Assembly: GCF_900141905.1 (NCBI RefSeq)
Contig: NZ_FQZF01000002.1
Coordinates: forward strand, 419,091 to 483,090
Direction: 5' to 3'
DNA from: Muricoccus roseus
GTDB lineage: Bacteria > Pseudomonadota > Alphaproteobacteria > Acetobacterales > Acetobacteraceae
DNA length: 64,000 nucleotides
The position numbers and the translations under genes are program-made. Positions 49,647 through 58,025 of this stretch are shown piece after piece. How positions within the stretch are numbered: position 1 is the stretch's first letter; the number at the start of each line of letters is the position of its first letter. The notes below the pieces were generated by a model, which did no database searches, was not told the origin of the DNA, and saw only the letters and a program-made list of their open reading frames with translations.

Positions 49647-51011
49647 GTGGATCAAAAAATGATACACCCTCTTCCGTCCTTCAGGCATCGGACCGCGCAG
49701 GTTCGGCATAATATGGCTGTTATCAGCCATCTAGCTCGGTATGGCAGGGTCGGGGCAGCCCAGGGGCTCTCGCTGGAGGTGGTGGGGCTGCACCCGCTTC
49801 CACCCATCGGAGGTTGTATCGAGATCATCGAGTCGTCTCGCAAAATGGTACACGCGGAGGTTGTGGCTCTGCGGGAAGGGGCAGCCATGGCCGTGGGGCG
49901 TCAGGGGCTGGAAGGGCTGTCGGTCGGTGCGCGTGTGGAGGATGCCGGACCGGTCACGTTGCGTCCCTGCGCGGGCTGGCTGGGGCGCGTGGTGGACCCG
50001 ATGGGGCGGCCCATCGATGGCGGCGGGCCGCTGCCGCGCGGTGCGGCGGCGCGGCCCTTGCGCGCCTCTCCGCCTGCCGCGGGCACGCGCGCGCGGCTCG
50101 GCCCGCGAATCGACCTGGGCGTCCGCGCGATGGATGCGTTCGCCACCTGCCGGCGCGGGCAGCGACTCGGCCCTTTCGCCGCGTCCGGTGTCGGCAAGTC
50201 GAGCCTGATGTCCATGCTGGCGCGCCATGCGGATTGCGATGTCGCGGTGATCGGACTGGTCGGCGAGCGCGGGCGGGAGTTGCGCGAGTTCATCGAGGAC
50301 GACCTGGGGCCGCAGGGGCTGGCGCGGAGCGTGGTGGTCTGCGCCACCTCCGATTCGGCGCCGCTGATGCGGCGGGACGCGGCGCTGGCGGCCATGGCGG
50401 TGGCCGAGCATTTCCGCGACGCCGGCAAACGCGTGCTGCTGATGATGGACAGCGTTACGCGCTTCGCCATGGCGCTGCGCGAGATTGGGCTCTCCGCCGG
50501 CGAGCCGCCCGCGACCCGGGGCTTTCCGCCCAGCGTCTTCGCCGAACTGCCCCGGCTGCTGGAAAGGGCCGGGCCGGGGCCGGAGGGTTGCGTGGGATCG
50601 ATCACCGGCCTCTTCACCGTGCTGGTGGAGGGGGATGACCATGACGAGCCGGTCGCGGATGCCGTGCGTGGCATCCTGGACGGCCATGTCGTGCTGGACC
50701 GCCGGATCGGCGAAGGGGGACGCTATCCGGCCGTGGATGTGCTGCGCAGCCTCTCCCGCACCGTGCCGGGCTGCCTGGAGCCACCGGAGCGGGCGATCCT
50801 GGCCCGGGCGCGGCGGATCCTCTCCTTGCACCAGGACATGGCGGACATGGTGCGGCTGGGCGCCTATCGCGCCGGAAGCGACCCTGCGGTGGATGAGGCC
50901 GTCCGGCTGGCCCCGCTGATCGAGGATGTGCTGCGCCAGGGCAAGGAGGAGGGCGGGACCGTGGCGGGCGCCTTCGCGGCGCTGGCGGCGGCGATGGCGG
51001 GCCCGGCATGA
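49647..51011 (+). CDS. fliI: Flagellar type III export ATPase FliI
   Basis: A 454-residue (from GTG 49647) export ATPase that energises flagellar protein secretion. Walker A is in FAASGVGKSSLMSMLARHA, followed by GLVGERGRELREFIEDDLG, the Walker B strand VLLMMDSVTRFAMALREIGL and ATRGFPPSVFAELPRLLERA, all typical of FliI. The start is uncertain: an ATG at 49713 (AVISHLARYGRVGAAQ) would give 432 residues, closer to the family, and the sequence before it is AT-rich and may be untranslated. Confidence 0.92.
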   Translation: MDQKMIHPLPSFRHRTAQVRHNMAVISHLARYGRVGAAQGLSLEVVGLHPLPPIGGCIEIIESSRKMVHAEVVALREGAAMAVGRQGLEGLSVGARVEDAGPVTLRPCAGWLGRVVDPMGRPIDGGGPLPRGAAARPLRASPPAAGTRARLGPRIDLGVRAMDAFATCRRGQRLGPFAASGVGKSSLMSMLARHADCDVAVIGLVGERGRELREFIEDDLGPQGLARSVVVCATSDSAPLMRRDAALAAMAVAEHFRDAGKRVLLMMDSVTRFAMALREIGLSAGEPPATRGFPPSVFAELPRLLERAGPGPEGCVGSITGLFTVLVEGDDHDEPVADAVRGILDGHVVLDRRIGEGGRYPAVDVLRSLSRTVPGCLEPPERAILARARRILSLHQDMADMVRLGAYRAGSDPAVDEAVRLAPLIEDVLRQGKEEGGTVAGAFAALAAAMAGPA

Positions 51012-51433
51012 GGCGCGACCCGCTGACCGTGCTGGCGCGCCTGCGCGAGGTGGAGGTGATGCAGGCGCGGCGGGCGCTAGCCGGGGAGGCGGCGGCGCGC
51101 GACGCGGCCATCACGCGGGAAGCCGAGGCCATGCAGGCGCTGCGGGACGAGGCGGGCCAGGACGGCCAGGCCTATGCGGCCTGGCTCCCGCGTGGCCTCG
51201 CCCTGAGGGACGCGGCGGCGGATGCCGCGGAGCAGGCGGAGCAGCGGGCGCGGGCCGCCGCGGCCGCGCTCGGCGAGGCGCGCGCGGCCGAGCGCACCGT
51301 GGAGAGGCTTGCGGCCTTGCGGGCCAGCGAAGCGCGCCGCGCGGCGCGGCGCGCCGAGCAGCGCGTGCTGGACGAGGCGGGCGCGCGCCGTGCGGCCTCT
51401 CCCGCAGCCTTCGGGGGCGGGGGCCAGGGTTAG
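51008..51433 (+). CDS. FliJ-like flagellar export chaperone
   Basis: A 141-residue protein made of alternating Ala, Arg and Glu, predicted to be two long helices in a coiled coil. It overlaps the fliI stop (ATGA), the usual position of fliJ, whose product is a coiled-coil stalk and chaperone-escort for the export ATPase. Sequence alone is too low in complexity for certainty; the assignment rests on size, helical character and position. It converges on phhA. Confidence 0.65.
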   Translation: MRRDPLTVLARLREVEVMQARRALAGEAAARDAAITREAEAMQALRDEAGQDGQAYAAWLPRGLALRDAAADAAEQAEQRARAAAAALGEARAAERTVERLAALRASEARRAARRAEQRVLDEAGARRAASPAAFGGGGQG

Positions 51434-52296
51434 CCCGGCCAGTCCTCATCCCCCGGTGCGCCGCGGCCAGGCGCGATCGGCTCCGCCATGACCGCAGCCT
51501 CGAGCAGCCCCGGCGCGGTCTCGATGGCGGCGAAGAGTTCTGCATAGTCGCGAATGACGAAGTAGACGGGCTGCACGTCGTCGATCCGGTAGGTGCTGCG
51601 CAGCACCCGCGCCATGTCGAAGCGGAGGCGACGCGGCGCGTCGGAGAGGGCGTGCAGCGTCTCCGTGCGGGAGGAGAGGATGCCGGCACCATAGGCGCGG
51701 AGCCCGTCGCGCTCGGCGATCAGGCCGAACTCCACCATGAACCAGTAGAACCGCGCGAGCGGGGCGAGCTGGCCGCGCTTCTCCGCATGCAGGCCGAGGC
51801 GTCCGTAGGCTTCCAGGAAGTCCGCGTAATCCGGCTGGGTGAGCAGCGGCACATGGCCGAGGAAGTCGTGGAAGATGTCCGGCTCCACGATGTAGTCCAG
51901 CTCTTCCGGCTTGCGGATCCAGTGGGTCACGGGGAAGCGTCGGCTGGCCAGCAGGCCGAAGAACTGCGCATCCGGCAGCAGGCCGGGGCAGGGGACGAGG
52001 CTCCAGCCCGTGGCGGCGCGGAGGATGGCCGAGGCATCCTCCAGCCGCGGGACGGCGCCTTCGCAGCGAAGCTGGTCCAGCCCATCGAGCCAGGCGGAGG
52101 CGGCGCGGCCGGGATAGATGGCGCGCTGGCGCGAGACGAGGGTGCGCCAGGTCGCGTGGTCGGCTTCGGTCCTGGGCGCAAGGGCGGCTTCGGGCAGCGT
52201 GCCATCCGCCTGGGCGCGGTCGTAGTCGCCCCGAAGGCCGCTGGGCAGGGTGGCAGTGCCGATGATGCCGGCGGCCGGCTGCATGGTGCCTTCCAT
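51430..52296 (-). CDS. phhA: Phenylalanine 4-monooxygenase
   Basis: A 288-residue non-heme iron hydroxylase that converts phenylalanine to tyrosine using tetrahydropterin. The iron ligands are His-His in FHDFLGHVPLL near residue 140 and Glu in YWFMVEFGLI about 45 residues later. LDYIVEPDIFHD and GAGILSSRTETLHAL fit the bacterial enzyme. A second ATG four codons on is possible. It is divergent from an Lrp-family gene, a common bacterial arrangement for aromatic amino-acid catabolism. Confidence 0.94.
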   Translation of the reverse strand: MEGTMQPAAGIIGTATLPSGLRGDYDRAQADGTLPEAALAPRTEADHATWRTLVSRQRAIYPGRAASAWLDGLDQLRCEGAVPRLEDASAILRAATGWSLVPCPGLLPDAQFFGLLASRRFPVTHWIRKPEELDYIVEPDIFHDFLGHVPLLTQPDYADFLEAYGRLGLHAEKRGQLAPLARFYWFMVEFGLIAERDGLRAYGAGILSSRTETLHALSDAPRRLRFDMARVLRSTYRIDDVQPVYFVIRDYAELFAAIETAPGLLEAAVMAEPIAPGRGAPGDEDWPG

Positions 52297-52360
52297 GGTG
52301 TCGTCTCCCGTTCTTCGTTGCTTCGAGCCTAGCGCCGGCGCGAGGGAGAGAATCGGCGAA

Positions 52361-52384
52361 ATCTGCCGGCCGGTCGGCAAAGAT
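52361..52384. promoter_or_regulatory. Candidate Lrp operator between phhA and lrp
   Basis: The 118-base divergent spacer contains TGCCG-N6-CGGCA (52364-52379), flanked by ATC on the left and AAGAT on the right, giving a larger imperfect palindrome. The neighbouring lrp product is the natural candidate ligand. The motif is GC-rich and could arise by chance. Confidence 0.4.
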
Positions 52385-52414
52385 GGGTGAAAATCGCTCA
52401 CGGAAGAGGAAAGA

Positions 52415-52888
52415 ATGGTGAAAGATGCTCCGGCGCTGGATTCCACGGACCGGCGTATCCTGCGCGCCCTGCAGCGGGACGGGCGTCTTTCGGTCGTCGC
52501 CCTGGCCGAGCAGGTCGGGCTTTCCCCCACCCCCTGCCAACGCCGGCTGCGGCGGCTGGAGGAAACGGGCGTGGTGGCCCGCTATGCCGCCGTGCTCGAT
52601 CCCGCACGGGTGGGGCTGCCCCTTCAGGCCTTCGTCATGGTCGCCCTGTCGAGCCATGCCGAGGAGGTGGTGGAGGCCTTCCAGAAAGCACTCTCTGCGC
52701 GGCCGGAGGTGCTGGCCGCCTATGCCATGAGCGGCGAGATGGACTACCTGCTGCATGTGCTGGCGGCGGATTTCGAGGCCTATGCCGAATTCTCCATGAA
52801 GGCGCTTCTGCGCATGCCCGGGGTGAAGGAAACGAAATCCTCCTTCGTCTTGACCGCCCTCAAGCCGCCGGGAGAGGTTCCCGTCTGA
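52415..52888 (+). CDS. Lrp/AsnC family transcriptional regulator
   Basis: A 157-residue regulator with AsnC HTH (LDSTDRRILRALQRDGRLSV, LSPTPCQRRLRRLEETGVV) and RAM domain (VLAAYAMSGEMDYLLHVLA). It is transcribed away from phhA, so it is likely to sense an aromatic or other amino acid and control phhA. This is inference from position. A short gap of 14 bases separates it from the PhoD gene on the same strand. Confidence 0.9.
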   Translation: MVKDAPALDSTDRRILRALQRDGRLSVVALAEQVGLSPTPCQRRLRRLEETGVVARYAAVLDPARVGLPLQAFVMVALSSHAEEVVEAFQKALSARPEVLAAYAMSGEMDYLLHVLAADFEAYAEFSMKALLRMPGVKETKSSFVLTALKPPGEVPV

Positions 52889-52902
52889 ACGGGGAACGTC
52901 GG

Positions 52903-54498
52903 ATGGACAGCGTCACGCGGCACATTTTCGACCTGTCGCGGCGCGGCCTGCTGCGTGGCGCGACGGCAATGGCGGCCCTGGCCGCCACGCGGCCCGCCTT
53001 TGCCCAGGCCGTGGCACCGATGCCGGTGTTCCGGACCGATCCCTTTCCGCTCGGCGTGGCCTCCGGCGATCCCTGGCCGCAGGGTGTGGTGATCTGGACG
53101 CGCCTTTCGCAAGACCCGCTCGGCGATGGCGGGATGCCGCCTGCACCGCTCGAACTGGGCTGGGAGGTGGCGGAGGATGAGGGCTTCGCGCGCATCGTGG
53201 CGCGCGGCACCGTCCTCGCGCGGCCGGAGCTGAACCATTCGGTGCGCGTGGAGGTGACGGGGCTGCGGCCCTCGGCGCGCTATCACTACCGGTTCCATGC
53301 CGGCGGCGTGGCCAGCCCGGTGGGGCGCACCCGCACGGCGCCCGCGGCGGATTCCCGCCCGGCGCGGATGCGCTTCGTCTCCGCTGGATGCCAGCACTAC
53401 GAGCAGGGGCTGTTCACCGCCTGGCGCCATGTGGCGTCAGAACAGGATCTCGACTTCGTCTTCCACTATGGCGACTACATCTACGAGGGGCGTGCGAACA
53501 CGGAGCGAAGCGGCGCCTTCCCCGCGATCCGCAGCCACAACTCGCCCGCGGTGGAGACGCTGGACGCCTATCGGCGGCGCTACGCCCTGTACCAGCTCGA
53601 CCCCGACCTGCGCGCCGCGCATCACGCGCATCCCTTCATCACGAGCTTCGACGACCACGAGGTGGAGAACAACTGGGCAGGCGGGGTCAGCGCGCGGCCA
53701 TCGGTCACGCCGGAGGCCTTCGCGCTCCGCAAGGCCGCCGCCTTCCAGGCCTGGTACGAGTCCATGCCGTTGCGCCGCGGGCAAGTCCCGCGCGGGCCCG
53801 ACATCACTGCCTGGCGCGGCATCGGCTGGGGAACCCTCGCCTCCATCTCCGTGCTGGACACGCGCAGCTATCGCGACGACCAGCCCTGCGGCGATCTCGT
53901 GAAGCCGGTCTGCGAGGCGGTGCTGAACCCCACCGCCCAGGTCCTCGGCCCCGCACAGGAGCGGTGGCTGTTCCAGCGCCTGTCCGGGGCGGAGGCGGTG
54001 TGGAGCATCCTGGCGCAGCAGGTGCCGATGATGCGGCGCGACGTGGGCGGGCTGAACGGGGACGACACGCCCCGTTACGACATGGACAAGTGGGATGCCT
54101 ACCCCGCCGCGCGCGCTCGGCTGCTCAACCACGTGCGGGACGCGCGCGTGTCCAACCTCGTCGTGCTGACGGGCGACGTGCACACCGCCTGGGCCGGCGT
54201 GCTCCGCCCCGACTACGACCGGGAGGGACCACCGGTCGGCGTGGAATTCATCGCCTCCTCCATGTCCTCCGTCGGCGACGGGGCCGAGATGACGGCGACC
54301 GGGCATCGTGCGCTGGAACGCAACCCACATATCGCCTTCTTCAATGCGCGCCGCGGCTACACGCTGCACGAGGCGGATGCGCGCCAGATGCAAACCTGGT
54401 TCCGCGCCGTCCCCTATGTCTCCCGGCCCGGAGCGCCGATCGAGAACCGGGCGCATTTCGTGGTGGAGGCGGAGCGGGCGGCGCTGATCCGGGCCTGA
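52903..54498 (+). CDS. Alkaline phosphatase D family protein (PhoD), Tat-exported
   Basis: A 531-residue extracytoplasmic phosphodiesterase or phosphomonoesterase. A twin-arginine signal (LSRRGLLRGATAMAALAA) is near residue 11. The PhoD core follows: an N-terminal beta domain (PFPLGVASGDPWPQGVVIWT), then metal-binding motifs in FHYGDYIYEG, SFDDHEVENNW and LTGDVHTAWAG. PhoD enzymes use iron and calcium and help to obtain phosphate. Start ATG follows GGGGAACG. Repeat copy C begins 28 bases downstream. Confidence 0.94.
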   Translation: MDSVTRHIFDLSRRGLLRGATAMAALAATRPAFAQAVAPMPVFRTDPFPLGVASGDPWPQGVVIWTRLSQDPLGDGGMPPAPLELGWEVAEDEGFARIVARGTVLARPELNHSVRVEVTGLRPSARYHYRFHAGGVASPVGRTRTAPAADSRPARMRFVSAGCQHYEQGLFTAWRHVASEQDLDFVFHYGDYIYEGRANTERSGAFPAIRSHNSPAVETLDAYRRRYALYQLDPDLRAAHHAHPFITSFDDHEVENNWAGGVSARPSVTPEAFALRKAAAFQAWYESMPLRRGQVPRGPDITAWRGIGWGTLASISVLDTRSYRDDQPCGDLVKPVCEAVLNPTAQVLGPAQERWLFQRLSGAEAVWSILAQQVPMMRRDVGGLNGDDTPRYDMDKWDAYPAARARLLNHVRDARVSNLVVLTGDVHTAWAGVLRPDYDREGPPVGVEFIASSMSSVGDGAEMTATGHRALERNPHIAFFNARRGYTLHEADARQMQTWFRAVPYVSRPGAPIENRAHFVVEAERAALIRA

Positions 54499-54526
54499 GG
54501 TTTGGTGGGCTCTCGTTCTTGACTGT

Positions 54527-54764
54527 CGGTCTGTCCCGGGGAGAGGAAGAAGGAATTCTTCCTCTCCCCAGACCCCTCACCATCATCTTTTTCTGGAAGT
54601 TGGAATCAGTCGCCTGACGGTGCGCCTGAGGTCATCGACCTCAGGCGACTGCAAAGGCAGGAAAGCCACCCTTCAACCAGAGACCCCACTGATCCGGGGT
54701 ATCCACGGCAGTCCGATGGGGTTCCAAGGGCCTCAGGCCCTTGGCGGGTGAGGGCGGAGCCCTC
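54527..54764 (+). repeat. Structured interspersed repeat, copy C
   Basis: A 238-bp element equal in length to copy B and differing from it mainly in the single-stranded linkers. It keeps GGGGAGAGGAAGAA/TTCTTCCTCTCCCC, GCCTGAGGTC/GACCTCAGGC, CCAAGGGCC/GGCCCTTGG and GAGGGC/GCCCTC as perfect stems. It fills most of the gap between the convergent ends of phoD and a tctC gene. No direct repeats that would mark a transposition footprint were evident at its edges. Confidence 0.9.
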
Positions 54765-54789
54765 AACGAAGGGCTATCTCAGGACAAGA

Positions 54790-55749
54790 TCACATCCGCA
54801 GCCCCATGCGCCGGATCATGGCGGATTCCACCTCCACGCTCCGGCGGACGAAGGCGGTGTAGGCTTCAGGCCCCATGGGCATCGCGGGCATGTCGAACTT
54901 ATCCAGCACGGCCGCGTGGACGGGATCGGCCACGGCGTCCCGGAAGGCGTTGTCCAGCACCCGCACCACGGCAGGGTCCATGCCCTTGGGGCCGGCGACG
55001 CCGTAGGGCGAGGTGGAGACGATATCGATCCCCAGTTCCTTCAGCGTGGGCACCTGCGGGAAGCGCTTGGCACGTTCCGGCCCCCAGGTGACGAGGAGGC
55101 GGAGGCGTCCCTCCTCGACGAGCGGGCCCCAGCCGGAGCTGTCGGCGGTGGCGTGGATCTGCCCGCCCAGGAGCGCCTGCATGTTCTCCGCCACGCCGCG
55201 GAAGGGCACGTGCACCCAGTTGATGTCCCGGCCGGTCGCGATCTGTTCCATGGTGATGTGCAGGGAGGTGCCGACGCCCGGCGTGCCGTAGTTGAACTTG
55301 CCCGGACTGGCCTTGGCATCCGCCAGGAAGGCCCGGAAGTCGGGCCAGGGCGCATCGGCCTTCACCACCACGCCGAAGAGATAGCCGGTGAGGTGGGAGA
55401 CATAGGTGAAGTCGGCCAGCGGATCGAAGGGTGGGCGCTGGCTCATGAAGGGAACGCGGAAGACGCTGATGGGCATCTGCGCGAGCGTGTAGCCGTCTGG
55501 CCGTTCGTTCAGCAGCGCCTGCGCGCCGAGGATGCCGCCCGCGCCCGGCTTGTTGTCGACCACGACCGCCTGGCCGAGCCGCTTGCCCGCCTGTTCGCAA
55601 AGGGCGCGCATCTGCACATCGGTGGTGCCTCCGGGGGCCCAGGGCACGAGCATGCGAATGGGCTTGTCGGGGAAGCTGCGCTGGGCGAGGGCGGGCGAGG
55701 CGAGCGCGGCGGCGCCCAGCCCGAGCGCGTGGCGGCGGGTGACTGGCAT
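54790..55749 (-). CDS. Tripartite tricarboxylate transporter substrate-binding protein (Bug/TctC family)
   Basis: A 319-residue Bug-family receptor with a signal peptide (VTRRHALGLGAAALASPALA) followed by SFPDKPIRMLVPWAPGGTTD, VVVDNKPGAGGILGAQALL, YGTPGVGTSLHITMEQIA and VPFRGVAENMQALLGG. As with the other three in this window, no TctA/TctB partner is adjacent. Ligand unknown. Repeat copy C lies just beyond its 3' end. Confidence 0.93.
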   Translation of the reverse strand: MPVTRRHALGLGAAALASPALAQRSFPDKPIRMLVPWAPGGTTDVQMRALCEQAGKRLGQAVVVDNKPGAGGILGAQALLNERPDGYTLAQMPISVFRVPFMSQRPPFDPLADFTYVSHLTGYLFGVVVKADAPWPDFRAFLADAKASPGKFNYGTPGVGTSLHITMEQIATGRDINWVHVPFRGVAENMQALLGGQIHATADSSGWGPLVEEGRLRLLVTWGPERAKRFPQVPTLKELGIDIVSTSPYGVAGPKGMDPAVVRVLDNAFRDAVADPVHAAVLDKFDMPAMPMGPEAYTAFVRRSVEVESAMIRRMGLRM

Positions 55750-55833
55750 GGGGTGTTTCCCGGACGGTTTCCTCGCCCGCAGTATTGAGGAAGCGCCGTG
55801 CCGGAAGGAAGAAAAAGTGAGACGGGGGATCGG

Positions 55834-56208
55834 CTAAGCATCGGGCATGACGAGCCCGCGCCCGTCATAGGCGCGTTGGGCCGCCTGGACCTCCGTGATA
55901 TGCGCCTCGGCCCAAAGGCGCAGGGCGTCGACTGTCTCGGCCAGGGTGCGGCCGAGGGGCGTCAGCGCATATTCGACGGTGACGGGCACCGTGGGAAAGG
56001 CCGTGCGCGTGAGCAGCCCGTCGCGTTCCAGCCGCCGCAGCGTCTGCGCCAGGACCTTCTGCGAAAGCCGCTCGATGCTGCGCCGAAGGCTGTTGAACCG
56101 CATCGGCCCCTCGGCCAGTAGGCCGAGGATCAGCACGGCCCACTTGTCGGCGATGCGGTCCAGCACGACGCGGGTCGGGCAGGCGCCGGTATAGGCGTTG
56201 GGCTGCAT
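55834..56208 (-). CDS. HxlR family transcriptional regulator
   Basis: A 124-residue MarR-fold winged-helix regulator. The HxlR signature is complete: an N-terminal Cys (TGACPTRVVLDRIADKWAVL), EGPMRFNSLRRSIERLSQKV, LAQTLRRLERDGLLTRT and VEYALTPLGRTL. The single conserved Cys10 suggests redox or aldehyde sensing, as in YodB/HypR types. It is divergent from an NAD(P)-binding reductase gene, a very common HxlR arrangement, and probably represses it. Confidence 0.92.
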   Translation of the reverse strand: MQPNAYTGACPTRVVLDRIADKWAVLILGLLAEGPMRFNSLRRSIERLSQKVLAQTLRRLERDGLLTRTAFPTVPVTVEYALTPLGRTLAETVDALRLWAEAHITEVQAAQRAYDGRGLVMPDA

Positions 56209-56220
56209 GGGGCGCTCCGC

Positions 56221-56310
56221 ATTGGTTTCCCTGAGGTGACCAGATCACCGGATGGTGCCTTCTTAACACGAGGGGGCAAGACGGATAGCTGGTTCCCATC
56301 GGAAACCAAT
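56221..56310. promoter_or_regulatory. Candidate HxlR operator repeats
   Basis: The spacer between hxlR and the reductase gene holds a perfect 10-bp inverted repeat, ATTGGTTTCC at 56221-56230 and GGAAACCAAT at 56301-56310. A GGTTCCC half-site at 56291-56297 forms an imperfect palindrome with the right arm. A separate GGTGA-N5-TCACC lies at 56235-56249. These flank the expected promoter positions for both genes. Confidence 0.5.
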
Positions 56311-56325
56311 CACCGGAGAATCCCC

Positions 56326-56934
56326 ATGAAGGTTGCCCTGATCGGCGCCACTGGAAATGCCGGCTCGCGCATCCTCGCGGAGCTGGCGGCGCGCGGCCAC
56401 GAGGTCACCGCCATTTCCCGCAATCCCGCCGCGAACCTGCCCGCCGGCGCGAAGCCGGTGGCCGGGGATGCGCAGCATCCGGCCGCGCTGGCGCCGCTGC
56501 TGGCCGGGCATGATGCCGTTGTCAGCAGCGTCCATTTCACCGCCAGTGACCCGGAGAAGCTGATCGAGGCCGTGAAGCGGGCCGGGGTGAGGCGCTACCT
56601 CGTCGTCGGCGGTGCGGGCAGCCTGGAGGCGGCGCCGGGGCTGCGCGTGGTGGACACGCCGGACTTCCCCTCCGCCTACAAGGCCGAGGCGCTGGCCGGC
56701 GCCGCCTTCCTGGACCGGCTGAGGCGCGAGACAGAGCTGGACTGGACCTTCCTGTCCCCCTCCGCCTTCTTCGTCCCGGGCGAGCGCACGGGCCGCTTCC
56801 GGATCGGCAAGGATCAGCTGCTGGTGGATGCGAAGGGGGACAGCCGCATCTCCTTCGAGGACTACGCCATCGCCCTGGCCGTTGAGCTGGAGAACCCCCG
56901 CCACCTCCGGCAGCGCTTCACCGTGGGCTACTGA
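56326..56934 (+). CDS. NAD(P)-dependent oxidoreductase (NmrA/NAD(P)H-binding family)
   Basis: A 202-residue atypical short-chain dehydrogenase. The Rossmann motif [11 protein letters not shown] is near the N-terminus, VTAISRNPA recognises the phosphate, and [14 protein letters not shown] and [11 protein letters not shown] follow. It belongs to the small NAD(P)H-binding group frequently paired with HxlR or MarR regulators and linked to quinone or aldehyde stress. The ATG follows GGAGAA. The longer in-frame start would overlap the operator region and is disfavoured. Confidence 0.87.
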   Translation: MKVALIGATGNAGSRILAELAARGHEVTAISRNPAANLPAGAKPVAGDAQHPAALAPLLAGHDAVVSSVHFTASDPEKLIEAVKRAGVRRYLVVGGAGSLEAAPGLRVVDTPDFPSAYKAEALAGAAFLDRLRRETELDWTFLSPSAFFVPGERTGRFRIGKDQLLVDAKGDSRISFEDYAIALAVELENPRHLRQRFTVGY

Positions 56935-57000
56935 CCCTCGCCCGGTGGACCCGGTCCGGGCCCCGCTCTAGCCTTCCCGCAACAGGGGATGGAGGAAGCG

Positions 57001-57885
57001 GTGGCCCGGATCGGCTTCGTGGGACTCGGCAACATGGGCGCGCCGATGGCGCGCAACCTGGTCAAGGCAGGGCATGAGGTCGCGGTCTTCGACCTCTCCG
57101 CCGAGGCGATGGCGCGGGTGGATGGCGCGAGCGCCGCGGCATCGGCGGCCGAGGCGGCCACGGGGGCGGAGTTCGTCATCACCATGCTCCCGGCCGGCAA
57201 GCATGTGCGCGAGGCCTGGCTGGGCGCGGGCGGCATGGCCGCGGCCGCCGCGCCGGATGCCGTTCTGCTCGACTGCTCCACCATCGACGTGGCGGCGGCA
57301 CGGGAGGTCGCTTCGGCCGCCGGGCGCCTCTTCCTCGATGCGCCCGTCTCCGGCGGCGTGATGGGGGCCGAGGCCGGGACGCTGACCTTCATGGTGGGCG
57401 GCCAGGCCGAGGGGTTCGCCCGGGCCGAGCCGGTCCTGCGCGCCATGGGGCGCACGGTGGTGCATTGCGGCGATGCGGGTGCGGGGCAGGCGGCCAAGGC
57501 CTGCAACAACATGCTTCTCGCGATCAGCATGATCGGCACCTGCGAGGCCTTCGTCCTGGCCGAGAGGCTCGGGCTTTCGCATGAGGCGCTGTTCGAGGTG
57601 GCGTCGAAATCCTCGGGCCAGTGCTGGTCCCTCACCACCTATTGCCCGGTGCCGGGGCCGGTGCCGGGCAGCCCGGCCAACCGGGACTACCGCCCGGGCT
57701 TCGCCGCCGCGCTGATGGTCAAGGATCTCGGCCTGGCGCAGCAGGCAGCGGGCGATACCGGCGCGGCCACCCCCATGGGCGCGCGGGCGCTGGAGCTTTA
57801 CCGGCGCTTCGTGGAGGCCGGCGGCGGGGAGACGGATTTCTCCGGCATCATCCGCATGATTAGAGACCTACAACCGCCGCAATAG
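57001..57885 (+). CDS. NAD(P)-dependent dehydrogenase, 3-hydroxyisobutyrate dehydrogenase-like
   Basis: A 294-residue beta-hydroxyacid dehydrogenase. ARIGFVGLGNMGAPMARNLV is the NAD-binding start, DAPVSGGVMGAEAGTLTFMV the substrate loop, and the catalytic Lys lies in GQAAKACNNMLLA. The length and CPVPGPVPGSPANRDYRPGF segment fit MmsB of valine catabolism. GTG 57001 with GGAGGA just upstream is preferred over an ATG at 56989 that would precede the ribosome-binding site. Its last codons abut the start of the integrated element, so its 3' end may be part of the attachment site. Confidence 0.88.
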   Translation: MARIGFVGLGNMGAPMARNLVKAGHEVAVFDLSAEAMARVDGASAAASAAEAATGAEFVITMLPAGKHVREAWLGAGGMAAAAAPDAVLLDCSTIDVAAAREVASAAGRLFLDAPVSGGVMGAEAGTLTFMVGGQAEGFARAEPVLRAMGRTVVHCGDAGAGQAAKACNNMLLAISMIGTCEAFVLAERLGLSHEALFEVASKSSGQCWSLTTYCPVPGPVPGSPANRDYRPGFAAALMVKDLGLAQQAAGDTGAATPMGARALELYRRFVEAGGGETDFSGIIRMIRDLQPPQ

Positions 57886-58025
57886 GCCGTATCGCCCTGA
57901 TCCGCTTGGCTCTATCCTGGGTGTGCGGTCCTATGATCGCCGCTTGCCGCTCCATGATGCCCGGCTTTGACCGGGTACGATCCGGGTAGCGGGCGAGGGA
58001 AAACCGGGTATGAGGGGTGGATGGT

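Noticed and set aside
57886..58025. tRNA fragment or direct repeat marking the integrase attachment site
   Set aside because: No tRNA 3' end is recognisable in the spacer, and no repeat of the spacer or of the dehydrogenase 3' end was noticed elsewhere in the window.
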